DNA from: Promethearchaeota archaeon
GTDB taxonomy: Archaea > Asgardarchaeota > Lokiarchaeia > Sigyniarchaeales > SOKP01
Reading direction: 5' to 3'
NCBI GenBank assembly: GCA_016840085.1
Contig: JAEOTA010000014.1
Span: 31,025-95,024 of the forward strand
DNA: 64,000 nt
Shown here: positions 1 to 9,959 of the stretch, one piece after another
Layout of the letters: every line of letters begins with the position of its first letter
Numbering within the stretch: position 1 is the first letter of the stretch
Notes under the pieces: model-generated
What the model was told of the DNA's origin: nothing
Seen by the model: the letters and a program-made list of their open reading frames with translations, nothing else
Databases searched by the model: none
Translations under genes and position numbers: made by a program

Positions 1-103
1 ATCAATTAAAGTCTAATAGAATCTTATAAAACCGGATATAATAAAAAAATACTTGAATAGAATATAATAATAAGGTTGCCGTAATATACTTTTTAGTAGT
101 AAT

Positions 104-1903
104 CTACCTCATTAACTCTTCTAATTGATTGACAAAATCTGCATATTGTTTAATTCCTAATTCCCAAAAATCTTGTTTCGTGATATCTAATCCAACAATC
201 TTTCCTAAATCTTCTGGAGATAAACTGCCTCCTGCTGCAAGAAGTTTTTTAAATTTTGGTACAAATTCCTTTCCTTCCCTTTTAAATGTTTGATATAATG
301 CATAAACAAATAATTGAGCATATACATAGGGATAATTATAAAAGCGAAAATTTGGGATAAAGTAATGCGGTTTCATTGTCCACTCCCAGTCCATCTCTTC
401 AAACCATTCAACAGAATCTCCATATATTTTGTCTCTACCAGCACACCAATATTTAGAAATCGTTTTCCCATCTAGGTTTTCACCTCTTTCAATGGCTTTA
501 TAAAGTTCTTGTTCAAACCATACTCTTGCACTCACTTGGAACGCAGCTTGTCCTGCGTCGTCTAATACATGTGCTAAAATCGTCATTTTTTCTTCTTTTG
601 AATCTGCCGTATCAAGAAGGAGATCTGTTACTAATAATTCTCCGAAGGTTGATGCTGTCTCTGCTACAGTATACCCTGGATGAATATTAAAATATGTATG
701 TTCTTCGATCGCTAAATAATCATGAATACCATGTCCAAGTTCATGAATAAGTGTAAAAATCTCATTTAATTCTCCAGTATACGTCATAAGAATAAAAGCA
801 GATTTACCCTTATACCATGAAGCACAATTTGCTCCATTTCGCTTACCTTTTCTAGGACTAGCATCAATGTGTTTTTTATCAAACATGTCTTTTACAATTT
901 CAGCAAATTCCGAATCAAACCTTTCATAAGCTTGAATTGCAAGGTTTTTTGCCTGTTCCCATGAATATTTCTTATGGGACGCAATTGGAAGCGGAGCACG
1001 AACATCAGCACAGTTTAAAATTGGTAGATTTAAGATTCTTGCTTTAAGATTTAAGTATTTGTGATAAACTCCTACTCCTCCTTCTATTGTTCTCATCAAA
1101 TTATCGATTATTTCTTGAGTGGTATCATTTACTAAGAGACTATCGTGCATAGGGCTATTATAATTTCTTCTCTTGCTATTTTTTATCCAATCTCCACAAA
1201 TACTTTTAAGTGCTGAAGAAAAAACATACTCCTCTTTTCCTAACAACCCATAAATAGATTTATTTGCCGAAATTCTAGTCTCACTATCTGGGTGGGTAAA
1301 TAAAGCATTAGCTTCTCCATATGACAGCTCTTTATCTTCACCCTCAACATTAACTAGTATTTTTCTGGTATTCAACCATTTAGATTGTAAATTACTCCAT
1401 GCTCTAATACCATATTGATCTTTCTCAAGGATTAGTTGCTCTTCCAATTCAGATAAATAATGAGGATAAGCTCTTTGTATCTTTTCTAACTTATGTTTGT
1501 AATTAGTAAGAATTTGATCATTTATAATATTAATATTTTTCTCTACAAATTTTGCGACCTCTAATTCTAAGAATGCTAAATCCTTTGATATGTTTGTTAC
1601 AAAATCTTCGACTCGATTTTTCAATGTTTCACTTTCTGGTATTGTCATATTTGCACTATATAATCTATTTGAAAAGAGTTTAATTTCATTGAGATCTGCT
1701 TGAAATTTTTCTTGTTTTTCAAAAAGTTCTAATAATTTTCCAGAATTAAACTCAGCATTATCAATTTTTCCTTTATAATCACTTATGAAATCATCGGCTT
1801 CTTTTGAAAGGTTATTCATAGTTTCAGTGATTTTTGGGTCATTATGAGTAGTAAATATTTCAGTTAAATCCCATGCGATTTCTTTTTCAGTCATTTCAAT
1901 CAA
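104..1903 (-). CDS. pepF: M3-family oligoendopeptidase (PepF-like)
   Basis: A 599-residue zinc metallopeptidase that probably cleaves short peptides in the cytosol. The zinc site HELGH lies at residues 387-391, and the downstream GYTVAETASTFGE segment supplies the usual third (Glu) ligand. The N-terminal 200 residues are helical and charged, as in the M3B oligoendopeptidase F family, and the length is normal for that family. There is no signal peptide. ATG at 1903 gives MIEMTEKE; the internal ATG three codons later is also possible. The gene is monocistronic, transcribed away from the divergent membrane-protein gene at 2071. It may feed the amino-acid catabolism suggested by the GDH/Nfn block. 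Assignment is by family motifs; substrate range is unknown. Confidence 0.93.
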   Translation of the reverse strand: MIEMTEKEIAWDLTEIFTTHNDPKITETMNNLSKEADDFISDYKGKIDNAEFNSGKLLELFEKQEKFQADLNEIKLFSNRLYSANMTIPESETLKNRVEDFVTNISKDLAFLELEVAKFVEKNINIINDQILTNYKHKLEKIQRAYPHYLSELEEQLILEKDQYGIRAWSNLQSKWLNTRKILVNVEGEDKELSYGEANALFTHPDSETRISANKSIYGLLGKEEYVFSSALKSICGDWIKNSKRRNYNSPMHDSLLVNDTTQEIIDNLMRTIEGGVGVYHKYLNLKARILNLPILNCADVRAPLPIASHKKYSWEQAKNLAIQAYERFDSEFAEIVKDMFDKKHIDASPRKGKRNGANCASWYKGKSAFILMTYTGELNEIFTLIHELGHGIHDYLAIEEHTYFNIHPGYTVAETASTFGELLVTDLLLDTADSKEEKMTILAHVLDDAGQAAFQVSARVWFEQELYKAIERGENLDGKTISKYWCAGRDKIYGDSVEWFEEMDWEWTMKPHYFIPNFRFYNYPYVYAQLFVYALYQTFKREGKEFVPKFKKLLAAGGSLSPEDLGKIVGLDITKQDFWELGIKQYADFVNQLEELMR

Positions 1904-2070
1904 GAGGTTTAAAATTAGAAAAATTAAAAACCTTTTCTTTATTTGTAAAAAAATTCTATAAGAATTGAAAAATGAATTTGTCTTCTATAAATGTTTTAAA
2001 AATATAATAATTTTTAAGTGATATTAGTTTGTTTTAAAGTTAGTTCTAATTAATAATGGAGTAATTTGTA

Positions 2071-2754
2071 ATGAAACTTAATAATTGGAAAAAATGGGTG
2101 TACATATTCCATATGATTGGATGTGCCCAATTTATATTATTTACAGTCTTGGGGATGGTGTTTTATACAGGAGGTACTTATAATAACCCTACTACTCCGG
2201 GTTATTCTTTTTTTGCAAACTTTATTAGCGATATAGGTCGAACTGTATCACATTCAGGAGAATCAAATTTTATTGCTTTTCTTTTCTTTAGTATAGCATT
2301 TTTCATAGTTGGCATCTCATTAATGCCCTCATTTTTAGCATTTCCAATTTTCTTTAAAAAAGAACATCGATTAAAATGGATTAGCAATATAGGATCTATT
2401 TTTGGAATTTTCACTGCTTTTTGTTTTGCAGGAATTACTTTTGCTCCGTCTGATATAAATCCTGCAGGACATATCTTTTTTGTTTATGGAGGTTTTCTTT
2501 CAGGGCTGGTACCGTCAATCTTATTTACAATCATCATTTTTCTTAAAAAAGAATATCCTTCACGATATGCTTTTAACTTTATGATATTTGCAATAATTCT
2601 AGTTGGATATGTAATACTATTATTTGCTGGTCCTGATAATTTGGTAATCCAAGTAACGGGGCAAAAAATTGTACTATATAGTTTTGCTATATGCTTATTC
2701 ATCCATGGATATGGTACATGGAAGTTTGAAAAAGAAAGAATTACTAAAGAATAA
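2071..2754 (+). CDS. DUF998-like six-helix membrane protein
   Basis: A 227-residue integral membrane protein with about six hydrophobic segments and short, Lys-rich loops. The region ANFISDIGRT after the first helix resembles the SDLG-type motif of the DUF998 family, which is frequent in archaea. The function of that family is unknown. It is flanked by the divergent pepF gene and the convergent guaA gene, whose 3' end lies 20 bp away, so it is probably a single-gene transcript. ATG at 2071 is preceded by a weak purine stretch (AATGGAG). No catalytic residues can be named. Confidence 0.7.
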   Translation: MKLNNWKKWVYIFHMIGCAQFILFTVLGMVFYTGGTYNNPTTPGYSFFANFISDIGRTVSHSGESNFIAFLFFSIAFFIVGISLMPSFLAFPIFFKKEHRLKWISNIGSIFGIFTAFCFAGITFAPSDINPAGHIFFVYGGFLSGLVPSILFTIIIFLKKEYPSRYAFNFMIFAIILVGYVILLFAGPDNLVIQVTGQKIVLYSFAICLFIHGYGTWKFEKERITKE

Positions 2755-2774
2755 CAGGAAATAGCTTTTTTTAT

Positions 2775-4334
2775 TTATTCATATTCTATTGTACTTGGTG
2801 GTTTATTAGATATATCATAGACAACACGATTAATGCCTTTTACTTCATTAATAATTCGAGTTCCAATTTTTTCTAATAGATCCATATCAAGTTTAGCGAA
2901 ATTAGCAGTCATGACATCGAGAGATTCGACTGCTCTAATGGCACATATATACTCATAAGTCCTATAATCTCCCATAGTGCCTACAGTTTTTAAGGGGAGA
3001 AATACGCAAAATGCTTGCCATAAACTCTCATATACCCCCGCATTCTTTATTTCTTCGATCAAAATCTCATCTGCATCTCTTAATATCTCGAGCTTTTCCT
3101 TATCTATTGGACCAATAATTCTAACTGCTAACCCAGGTCCAGGGAACGGATGTCTTGTGATAATTTCTTTAGGAACACCCAATTTCATACCAATTCTTCT
3201 AACTTCATCTTTATATAAATCTTTCAATGGTTCGATAATTTCCAACTTCATATTATCTGGGAGAGTTAAGTTATGGTGTGATTTTATTTTTGCAGAAGCT
3301 TTACTTGTGGCACTAGTTTCTACGCGATCAGGATAAATAGTGCCTTGGGCTAGATACTTAATGTCGGGATACGTTTTTTCAAGTTCAATAGTTTTATGTT
3401 CAAAAACTTCAATAAATGAATGACCAATAATTCTACGTTTTTCCTCTGGATCTTCAATATCTTTAAGTCTTTCTAAAAACAAATTTTCAGCATCCACATA
3501 ATGGAAGTTCTTAAAATTTAGTTTGCTTTCAAATGTATTCTGGACATCAATATGTTCATTTTTTCTTAGAAGACCATTATTTACAAAAATAGAATGTAGT
3601 CTATCTCCGATTGCTTTATGTATTAAAATTGCTGTTACTGAGGAATCTATGCCCCCACTTAACCCTAAGATTACTCTATTATCTGAACCTACTTCATTTA
3701 TAATGTTTTCAATTGTTTGTTCAATCCAATTTTCCATTTTCCATTCTTTTTTACAATTGGCAATTTTAAAGATGAAATTCTCAAGAATTATATTTCCTTT
3801 AGGAGTATTTACTACTTCAGGATGAAATTGGACCCCAAATAACATTTTTTCTTCATTCCCATAAGCAGCAATAGGGCAAGTTTCTGTTTTAGCATAAATT
3901 TTGAATCCATTAGCCATTTTTGTAATTTGATCTCCATGAGACATCCATACAATCTCTTCCTTTCCTAATGTATCAAATAATAAATTTTCTCCCAGAATTT
4001 TTAAATTAACTTTCCCATATTCTTTTTTTTGCTTCTGTTCTACTTTTCCTCCTAAAATTTGCATAATTACATGATGCCCATAACAAATTCCTAAAACTGG
4101 AATTTTATTATCAAATGTAAACTTAAAAAAGTCTTTAGATAAATTTGGACTGTTATCTTCATAGACACTACTAGGTCCACCTGAAAGGATTATAGCTTTT
4201 GGTTTAGTTTCCTTAATTTTCTTATAGTTGATATCAAAAGGTAAAATTTCAGCGTACACACCTAAATCTCTAACTCGTCTGGTAATTAAATGAGTATACT
4301 GCCCACCAAAATCTATAATGAGAACATTATCCAT
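2775..4334 (-). CDS. guaA: GMP synthase (glutamine-hydrolysing), fused form
   Basis: Converts XMP to GMP using glutamine and ATP in purine synthesis. The 519-residue protein carries both halves. The N-terminal class I amidotransferase has the nucleophile in GICYGH (Cys84) and the FHPE motif. The ATP-pyrophosphatase has the P-loop LSGGIDSS near residue 224, FPGPGLAVR, and the terminal KPPSTIEYE that matches the usual KPPATIEWE end. The fused form is the bacterial/eukaryotic arrangement; many archaea encode two separate subunits. ATG at 4334 gives MDNVLIIDFGGQ, the canonical start. It is convergent with the DUF998-like gene and divergent from nfnA. Confidence 0.96.
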   Translation of the reverse strand: MDNVLIIDFGGQYTHLITRRVRDLGVYAEILPFDINYKKIKETKPKAIILSGGPSSVYEDNSPNLSKDFFKFTFDNKIPVLGICYGHHVIMQILGGKVEQKQKKEYGKVNLKILGENLLFDTLGKEEIVWMSHGDQITKMANGFKIYAKTETCPIAAYGNEEKMLFGVQFHPEVVNTPKGNIILENFIFKIANCKKEWKMENWIEQTIENIINEVGSDNRVILGLSGGIDSSVTAILIHKAIGDRLHSIFVNNGLLRKNEHIDVQNTFESKLNFKNFHYVDAENLFLERLKDIEDPEEKRRIIGHSFIEVFEHKTIELEKTYPDIKYLAQGTIYPDRVETSATSKASAKIKSHHNLTLPDNMKLEIIEPLKDLYKDEVRRIGMKLGVPKEIITRHPFPGPGLAVRIIGPIDKEKLEILRDADEILIEEIKNAGVYESLWQAFCVFLPLKTVGTMGDYRTYEYICAIRAVESLDVMTANFAKLDMDLLEKIGTRIINEVKGINRVVYDISNKPPSTIEYE

Positions 4335-4692
4335 AATATTTACAAGTTTTTTTATCCGATTTGAAAATTAAGCAAGATAAATAATTATTTAATTGAAAGT
4401 TTTTTTAGGTTTAATATTTAATAAGCAATCTAAAAAAAATAATTTTTCCAAATAATCATATACTTTTTCTAAGCTAAAATCTTAAATAATTTGGATATTT
4501 AAAAATGATTAAATATATCAGAATACATAGAATGTGATTTTATTTATTCGCAACGCTAAAATTGGGGAACTAATTCCCGTGACCATTATATTTAATAATT
4601 CAATTTTTTTAAATTGAAATATCCCTTCAGTTATATGATAAATCTGTTAAAAGTTATTTATTAATTCAAATTTAAATTTAAGATGATTAATA
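4335..4692. other. Intergenic region between guaA and nfnA
   Basis: A 358-bp AT-rich divergent promoter region with no open reading frame of note. It contains one short hairpin, GGGAA-CTAA-TTCCC at 4565-4578, about 115 bp upstream of nfnA, and several TATA-like stretches on both sides (for example TTATATTTAA near 4586). I cannot assign the hairpin to a riboswitch or a known operator. Confidence 0.4.
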
Positions 4693-5571
4693 ATGCCATA
4701 TAAAATATTAAAAAAAATTCGACTTGGCAATAGTGGTACTTTATATGAAATTGATATCGATGCTCCATTAATTGCTATGAAAGCATTTGCAGGCAATTTT
4801 GTATTAATTCGAATTAATGAGAAAGGCGAAAGAATCCCTCTAACCATAGCAGATTATGATAGAGAAATGGGAATTATTACAATTGTTTTTCAAGTCGTTG
4901 GAAAATCTACATTATTACTTTCTCATCAAAACGTCGGTGATGAAATCTTAGATGTTGTTGGACCATTGGGGAACAAGCTCCATATTGAAAAGTATGACAA
5001 TCCAATAATTATAATTGGTGGTGGTGTTGGTATTGCTTCTTGTTTTCCTCAAGCAAAGGAATTGAAGCAAGCAAGTAATAGGATCATTTCGATATTAGGG
5101 GCTAGAACTAAAGATCTTTTGTTTTGGAAAGATAAAATGGCTAAAGTTTGTGAACAAGTAATTATCTGTACTAATGATGGAAGTGAAGGCATAAAAGGAT
5201 TTGTGACATATCCCCTAAGAAAAATACTCACAGAAGAAAAAATAAGTTTAGTTATTGCTATTGGTCCTATGATAATGATGAAAAACGTTGCAGAACTAAC
5301 AAGTGGTATTGAAGGGTTACCAAAAGTAAAGACTAATGTATCACTAAATACTATAATGATAGATGGTACAGGCATGTGTGGAGGGTGTCGATTCCCTTCA
5401 AAAGATGGAGAGATCCATTTTGCTTGTGTTGAAGGTCCAGATGTTGATGGGCATATAGTTGATTTTGATATTCTGTTAAACAGAGAAAAGAGATTTACGG
5501 AGCATGAAAAAAAATCTTTTGAATTATATAAAAAAGAATGTAAAATCCTAAAAGAATTTGAAACTAATTAA
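4693..5571 (+). CDS. nfnA: NfnA-like subunit of electron-bifurcating ferredoxin:NADP oxidoreductase
   Basis: A 292-residue ferredoxin-NADP-reductase-like subunit. It has an FAD-binding barrel at residues 1-100, an NAD-binding half starting with IIIGGGVGIASC, and a C-terminal [2Fe-2S] motif DGTGMCGGCR followed by FACVEGPDVDGH, the arrangement seen in NfnA/SudB. Together with NfnB it would couple NADH, NADPH and ferredoxin by flavin-based bifurcation. The partner gene starts 20 bp downstream, so the two form an operon. ATG at 4693 gives MPYKIL, the usual family start. The placement before three glutamate dehydrogenases fits NADPH turnover during amino-acid oxidation (inference). Confidence 0.9.
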   Translation: MPYKILKKIRLGNSGTLYEIDIDAPLIAMKAFAGNFVLIRINEKGERIPLTIADYDREMGIITIVFQVVGKSTLLLSHQNVGDEILDVVGPLGNKLHIEKYDNPIIIIGGGVGIASCFPQAKELKQASNRIISILGARTKDLLFWKDKMAKVCEQVIICTNDGSEGIKGFVTYPLRKILTEEKISLVIAIGPMIMMKNVAELTSGIEGLPKVKTNVSLNTIMIDGTGMCGGCRFPSKDGEIHFACVEGPDVDGHIVDFDILLNREKRFTEHEKKSFELYKKECKILKEFETN

Positions 5572-5591
5572 AAATCTAAAAAGGGACTTCT

Positions 5592-6986
5592 ATGGCAAAA
5601 ATACCACCAAGACAAAAAATGAGGGAGCAAAACCCTAATAGTAGAATATATAATTTTCAAGAAGTTGCACAGGGCTTCACTAAAGAAATGGCTATAAAAG
5701 AAGCTGAGAGATGTCTACAATGTGATGAACCTAAGTGTATAAATGGATGTCCTGTTAATATTGATATTCCAAAATTCATTAGACTCATTAAAGAAAATGA
5801 TTATTTAGAAGCAATTCGGAGCATTAAAGAATACAATATATTACCTGCTATATGTGGTAGAGTCTGTCCTCAAGAAATTCAGTGTGAGAAAGCATGTATT
5901 CTTAGTAAAAAGTGGGACCCGGTTGCGATCGGGGCTCTTGAGAGATTTTTAGCAGATTGGGAAAGAAAAAATCAATTAAAAGAATGTCCCGATTGTGAGG
6001 TTCCAAATCATATTAAAGTTGCTGTTATTGGTTCAGGTCCCGCAAGTTTAACTTGTGCTGCAGACCTCGCTAAATATGGATTTGATGTAACCATCTTTGA
6101 AGCATTTCACACAGGTGGAGGTGTTTTAGTTTATGGTATTCCAGAATTTAGGCTCCCCAAAGAAATTGTTGAGAATGAGATAGAAACCTTGAAAATGTTA
6201 GGTGTAAAAATTGAATATAACATTATTATTGGCAAAACTTTAACTATTAATGATTTAAAGAATATGGGTTTTATGGCTATTTTTATAGGTGTAGGGGCGG
6301 GTGTACCTTTAATACCCAAGATCCCTGGATTAAATCTAAATAGTGTTCTTACTGCAAATGAGTTTCTTACTAGAACAAATTTAATGAAAGCCTATAAATT
6401 TCCAGAATATGACACCCCTATAAAAATTGGAAAAATTGTTATTGTTGTCGGTGGTGGAAATACAGCTTTGGATTCTGCACGTGTTGCCCTAAGACTTGGT
6501 GCTGAAAAAGTAATAATAGCATATAGAAGAAGTGAAGCTGAAATGCCCGCAAGAAAGGAAGAATATCACCATGCTGTAGAAGAAGGGATAGAATTCAAAT
6601 TTTTAACCAATCCTGTAAAAATTTTAGGAGATAAAGACAGCAATGTGAAAGAAATTGAATTTATTAAAATGGAATTAGGAGAATATGATGAATCTGGACG
6701 GCGAAGACCTATTCCTATAGAGAATTCAGAATTCAAAATAAAATGTGATACAGTGATTTTAGCGATTGGTGCCCTCGCAAATCCAATACTAATAAAATCT
6801 ATTCCCGAAATAAAATTAAATAAAAGGGGCTATATCCAAGTGGATGAAAACGGAATGACTAATATAGAAGGTATTTTTGCGGGGGGAGATATTGTATCAG
6901 GATCAGCAACTGTCATAAGTGCTATGGGTGCTGGACGTAAAGCAGCTGAGGCAATAAATCGATATTTAAAGTCGAGTTTAGAATAA
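5592..6986 (+). CDS. nfnB: NfnB-like / glutamate-synthase small-chain-like flavoprotein
   Basis: A 464-residue Fe-S flavoprotein. The N-terminal half has two cysteine clusters (CLQCDEPKCINGCP and CGRVCPQEIQCEKAC) for [4Fe-4S] centres. There is an FAD Rossmann motif (GSGPASLTCAADLA, near residue 147), an NADP site (GGGNTALDSARVALRLGA) and a terminal FAD clamp (GGDIVSGSATVISAMGAGR). This matches NfnB and the GltD family; with NfnA directly upstream, NfnB is the better call. A purine-rich site (AAAAAGGGAC) precedes ATG 5592. The product would be the ferredoxin and NADPH binding subunit of a soluble bifurcating complex. Confidence 0.92.
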   Translation: MAKIPPRQKMREQNPNSRIYNFQEVAQGFTKEMAIKEAERCLQCDEPKCINGCPVNIDIPKFIRLIKENDYLEAIRSIKEYNILPAICGRVCPQEIQCEKACILSKKWDPVAIGALERFLADWERKNQLKECPDCEVPNHIKVAVIGSGPASLTCAADLAKYGFDVTIFEAFHTGGGVLVYGIPEFRLPKEIVENEIETLKMLGVKIEYNIIIGKTLTINDLKNMGFMAIFIGVGAGVPLIPKIPGLNLNSVLTANEFLTRTNLMKAYKFPEYDTPIKIGKIVIVVGGGNTALDSARVALRLGAEKVIIAYRRSEAEMPARKEEYHHAVEEGIEFKFLTNPVKILGDKDSNVKEIEFIKMELGEYDESGRRRPIPIENSEFKIKCDTVILAIGALANPILIKSIPEIKLNKRGYIQVDENGMTNIEGIFAGGDIVSGSATVISAMGAGRKAAEAINRYLKSSLE

Positions 6987-7118
6987 AATTCTTTCAGTAG
7001 ACCTAGACTTTTTTATTTTTGATAAGACATAACTATTTATATTGTGAATAAAATTGAAATTTATTTAGATTGTTTATATAAATATTAGGTTTATTGAAAA
7101 AAGACTAATATATGTGAG

Positions 7119-8375
7119 ATGAAGATGACTGAAGAATTAGATCCTTTTAAGATTTCTCAAAAACAACTGTATAAAGCCTGCACGGTTAGTGGATGTGGAA
7201 GTGAAGTGTATACTGCCTTGAGTGAACCCGAAAGATTTATTGAAGTAAAAATCCTTATGAAAATGGACGATGGTTCATTAAAAGCTTTTAAAGGTTTTAG
7301 ATCTCAATATAATTCCGCTAGAGGACCTATGAAAGGTGGTATCAGATGGCATCCTGATGAAAGCGCGTCTCTTGTGAAAGCATTATCTGCATGGATGACT
7401 TGGAAATGTGCGTGTGTAGACATTCCGTTAGGAGGCGCTAAGGGAGGCATAATTGTCAACCCGAAAGAAATGAGCGGTAGGGAACTTGAATCACTAGCTA
7501 GAAATTATATAAGGCAAATTGCAGATTTTATTGGACCGAATATTGATGTACCGGCTCCCGACGTTTACACTAATCCTCAGATCATGGCTTACATGATGGA
7601 TGAGTACGAAAAAATCATGCGAGTGCATGCGCCCTCAGCTATTACGGGTAAACCTTTGCCGTTAGGTGGTAGTGCAGGCAGATTAATCGCTACAGCTAAA
7701 GGAGGTTCTTTCTGTATTAGAGAAGCGGCAAAAGACATCGGATTGAATCTAAATGAAGCGAAGGTCGTCATACAAGGATTTGGAAATGCAGGTTCGTGGG
7801 CTTCAAAAATTTTGATTCGGGATTTTAATTGTAAGGTAATTGCGGTATCTGATTCTAAGGGAGGAATATATAACAAAAATGGGCTTGATCCAAATAAAGT
7901 TATAGATCATAAAGAAAAAACATCTACAGTATTAGGTGTAAAAGAGACTCAAGAGATTACAAATGAAGAATTATTAGAATTAGAGTGTGATATATTAATT
8001 CCTGCCGCGTTAGAAAATGTTATTACGAAAAAAAACGTAAATAATGTACATTGTAAAATCCTCGCAGAACTTGCAAATGGGCCAACTACGCCTGAGGCAG
8101 ATGAGGTTTTATTTAATAATGGGATTCTCGTAATTCCTGATTTTTTATGTAATGCGGGAGGCGTTACTGTTTCATATTTAGAAATGGTTCAAGGCTATTA
8201 TCAATACTTTTGGTCTGAAGACGAGGTACTTGCAGCTTTAGATCGTACGATGACTAAAGCATACCATGAAACTGTTGAAAAAGCAAAAGAATATAATACT
8301 CACAACCGACTAGGTGCTTATACAATAGCAGTTGATAGAGTTATAAATGCTATGGAATTACGCGGTTGGATATAA
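7119..8375 (+). CDS. gdhA: Glutamate dehydrogenase, paralog 1
   Basis: A 418-residue Glu/Leu/Phe/Val dehydrogenase that deaminates glutamate to 2-oxoglutarate with NAD(P). It keeps the substrate-binding lysine in [12 protein letters not shown] and the catalytic lysine region LGGAKGGI, with the dinucleotide motif GFGNAGSWA near residue 220. It is the most divergent of the three tandem copies (N-terminal [13 protein letters not shown], a terminal region ending in RGWI). ATG at 7119 is used here; ATG at 7125 is equally good, with GTGAG as a possible ribosome-binding site. It follows nfnAB by 132 bp in the same direction with its own AT-rich promoter region. Confidence 0.94.
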   Translation: MKMTEELDPFKISQKQLYKACTVSGCGSEVYTALSEPERFIEVKILMKMDDGSLKAFKGFRSQYNSARGPMKGGIRWHPDESASLVKALSAWMTWKCACVDIPLGGAKGGIIVNPKEMSGRELESLARNYIRQIADFIGPNIDVPAPDVYTNPQIMAYMMDEYEKIMRVHAPSAITGKPLPLGGSAGRLIATAKGGSFCIREAAKDIGLNLNEAKVVIQGFGNAGSWASKILIRDFNCKVIAVSDSKGGIYNKNGLDPNKVIDHKEKTSTVLGVKETQEITNEELLELECDILIPAALENVITKKNVNNVHCKILAELANGPTTPEADEVLFNNGILVIPDFLCNAGGVTVSYLEMVQGYYQYFWSEDEVLAALDRTMTKAYHETVEKAKEYNTHNRLGAYTIAVDRVINAMELRGWI

Positions 8376-8539
8376 TTAGAATAAAAATTGCTGAAAAATT
8401 TTTATAAATTTATAGGATTTATTAGACAAATTACTAATTTTTTATTACTATTTCTTAATATTATTAAAAAAAATTTAATTTTAAATATTTATCAAAATAT
8501 TAGCTAATTATAATAGAAATAATTCGTGTTGTAAAAATT

Positions 8540-9793
8540 TTGATTGATATTAATCCGTTTGAAAGTGCTAAAAAGAAACTAGATATTGCTGCAAGATTAA
8601 TAGATCTAAATTCAAACACTTTAGAATATCTAAAAAAAGTAGAGAGAGCATTAATCGTTTCTATTCCTATTCTTATGGATGACGGTTCTCTTAAAATTTT
8701 TGAAGGATATAGGGTTCATCACTCAACCTTAAGAGGTCCAGCAAAAGGAGGTATAAGATATTCTCCAGATGTTACCCTTGACGAAATTAAAGCTTTAGCG
8801 TTTTTAATGACCTTTAAAACAAGTCTTTTAAACTTACCTTTTGGAGGTTCTAAAGGTGGTGTTTGTATAGATACTAAAAAATTTTCGAATAGTGAATTAG
8901 AAAAATTAACTAGAAGATATACTGCTGAGATTATTAATATGATTGGCCCCGATATAGATATTCCGGCACCAGATATGTATACAGATTCAACAATTATGGC
9001 TTGGATCATGGATACATATAGTATGCAAAAAGGACGAACTATTCCGGGTGTGGTAACTGGTAAACCTATTGAAATTGGAGGTTCTGTAGGAAGAATTGAA
9101 GCCCCTGGAACAGGAATAACATATTTGCTAGATCACTTGTGTCAGAGATTAAATTATGATTTAACAAAAATGAAAGTTGTAATCCAAGGGTTTGGGAAAG
9201 TAGGATCTGTTGTTGCTAAGCAATTATGTACAACAAATTGTAATATAATTGCAGTTTCTGAAAAAGAGGGGGGAATATTTTCGCCGGATGGCTTAGATAT
9301 TGACGATTTAATTTCATGGAAACAACAGGGAAATCTATTAAAAGATTATGAAGGAAAAAATATTAATCCAATAACTAATGATGACTTACTAAAAACTAAA
9401 TGCGATGTTTTAATTCCTGCTGCTGTTGAAAATCAAATATATAGCAAAAATGCGGATAAAATCGATTGCAAAATTATATTGGAGGGTGCAAATAGTCCAA
9501 CAACATCCCAAGCAGATGCAATCTTGAATGAAAAAGGAGTAATTATCGTTCCAGATATTCTAGCAAATAGTGGGGGCGTATGTGTTTCATATTTTGAATA
9601 TATACAAGACATCCACAGCTATTTTTGGGGATTAGATCGTGTTAATAGAGAAATGAAAAATATTCTCATTAAATCTTTTGAAGATGTCTATATAATTTCA
9701 AAGGAAATGCATACAACACTCAGAACAGCAGCATTTGCTATTGGAGCAAAAAGATTAGCGAAAGCACATGAATTAAGAGGTTTATTTCCATAA
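8540..9793 (+). CDS. Glutamate dehydrogenase, paralog 2
   Basis: A 417-residue second copy. It resembles paralog 3 more than paralog 1: both share the N-terminal pattern INPFE, the RSYRVHHST-type segment, and the C-terminal YFEYIQDIHSYFWGLDRV stretch. The lysines in GPAKGGIRYSP and FGGSKGGV are retained; Phe-Gly-Gly-Ser replaces the usual Leu-Gly-Gly-Ala. The dinucleotide motif is GFGKVGSVVA. There is no in-frame ATG or GTG, so TTG at 8540 is taken as the start. The three copies may differ in cofactor or amino-acid preference, but the sequence alone does not say which. Confidence 0.9.
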   Translation: MIDINPFESAKKKLDIAARLIDLNSNTLEYLKKVERALIVSIPILMDDGSLKIFEGYRVHHSTLRGPAKGGIRYSPDVTLDEIKALAFLMTFKTSLLNLPFGGSKGGVCIDTKKFSNSELEKLTRRYTAEIINMIGPDIDIPAPDMYTDSTIMAWIMDTYSMQKGRTIPGVVTGKPIEIGGSVGRIEAPGTGITYLLDHLCQRLNYDLTKMKVVIQGFGKVGSVVAKQLCTTNCNIIAVSEKEGGIFSPDGLDIDDLISWKQQGNLLKDYEGKNINPITNDDLLKTKCDVLIPAAVENQIYSKNADKIDCKIILEGANSPTTSQADAILNEKGVIIVPDILANSGGVCVSYFEYIQDIHSYFWGLDRVNREMKNILIKSFEDVYIISKEMHTTLRTAAFAIGAKRLAKAHELRGLFP

Positions 9794-9959
9794 TCTTTTA
9801 TAATCAAATCTTAAAGATTGATTAAATCTGTGATTTAAATAAATTTTAATATGATTAAAAAGGTATTTCAAAAAAAAATAAGTAAAGGTTACCAGAAAAA
9901 AAATCTAAAAATACAGTTTAAGAAATTGAATAATATTAAAAATATTGGAGTTAAATAAG

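Noticed and set aside
4565..4578. Riboswitch upstream of nfnA
   Set aside because: Only one short hairpin (GGGAA/TTCCC) was found, with no known aptamer consensus.
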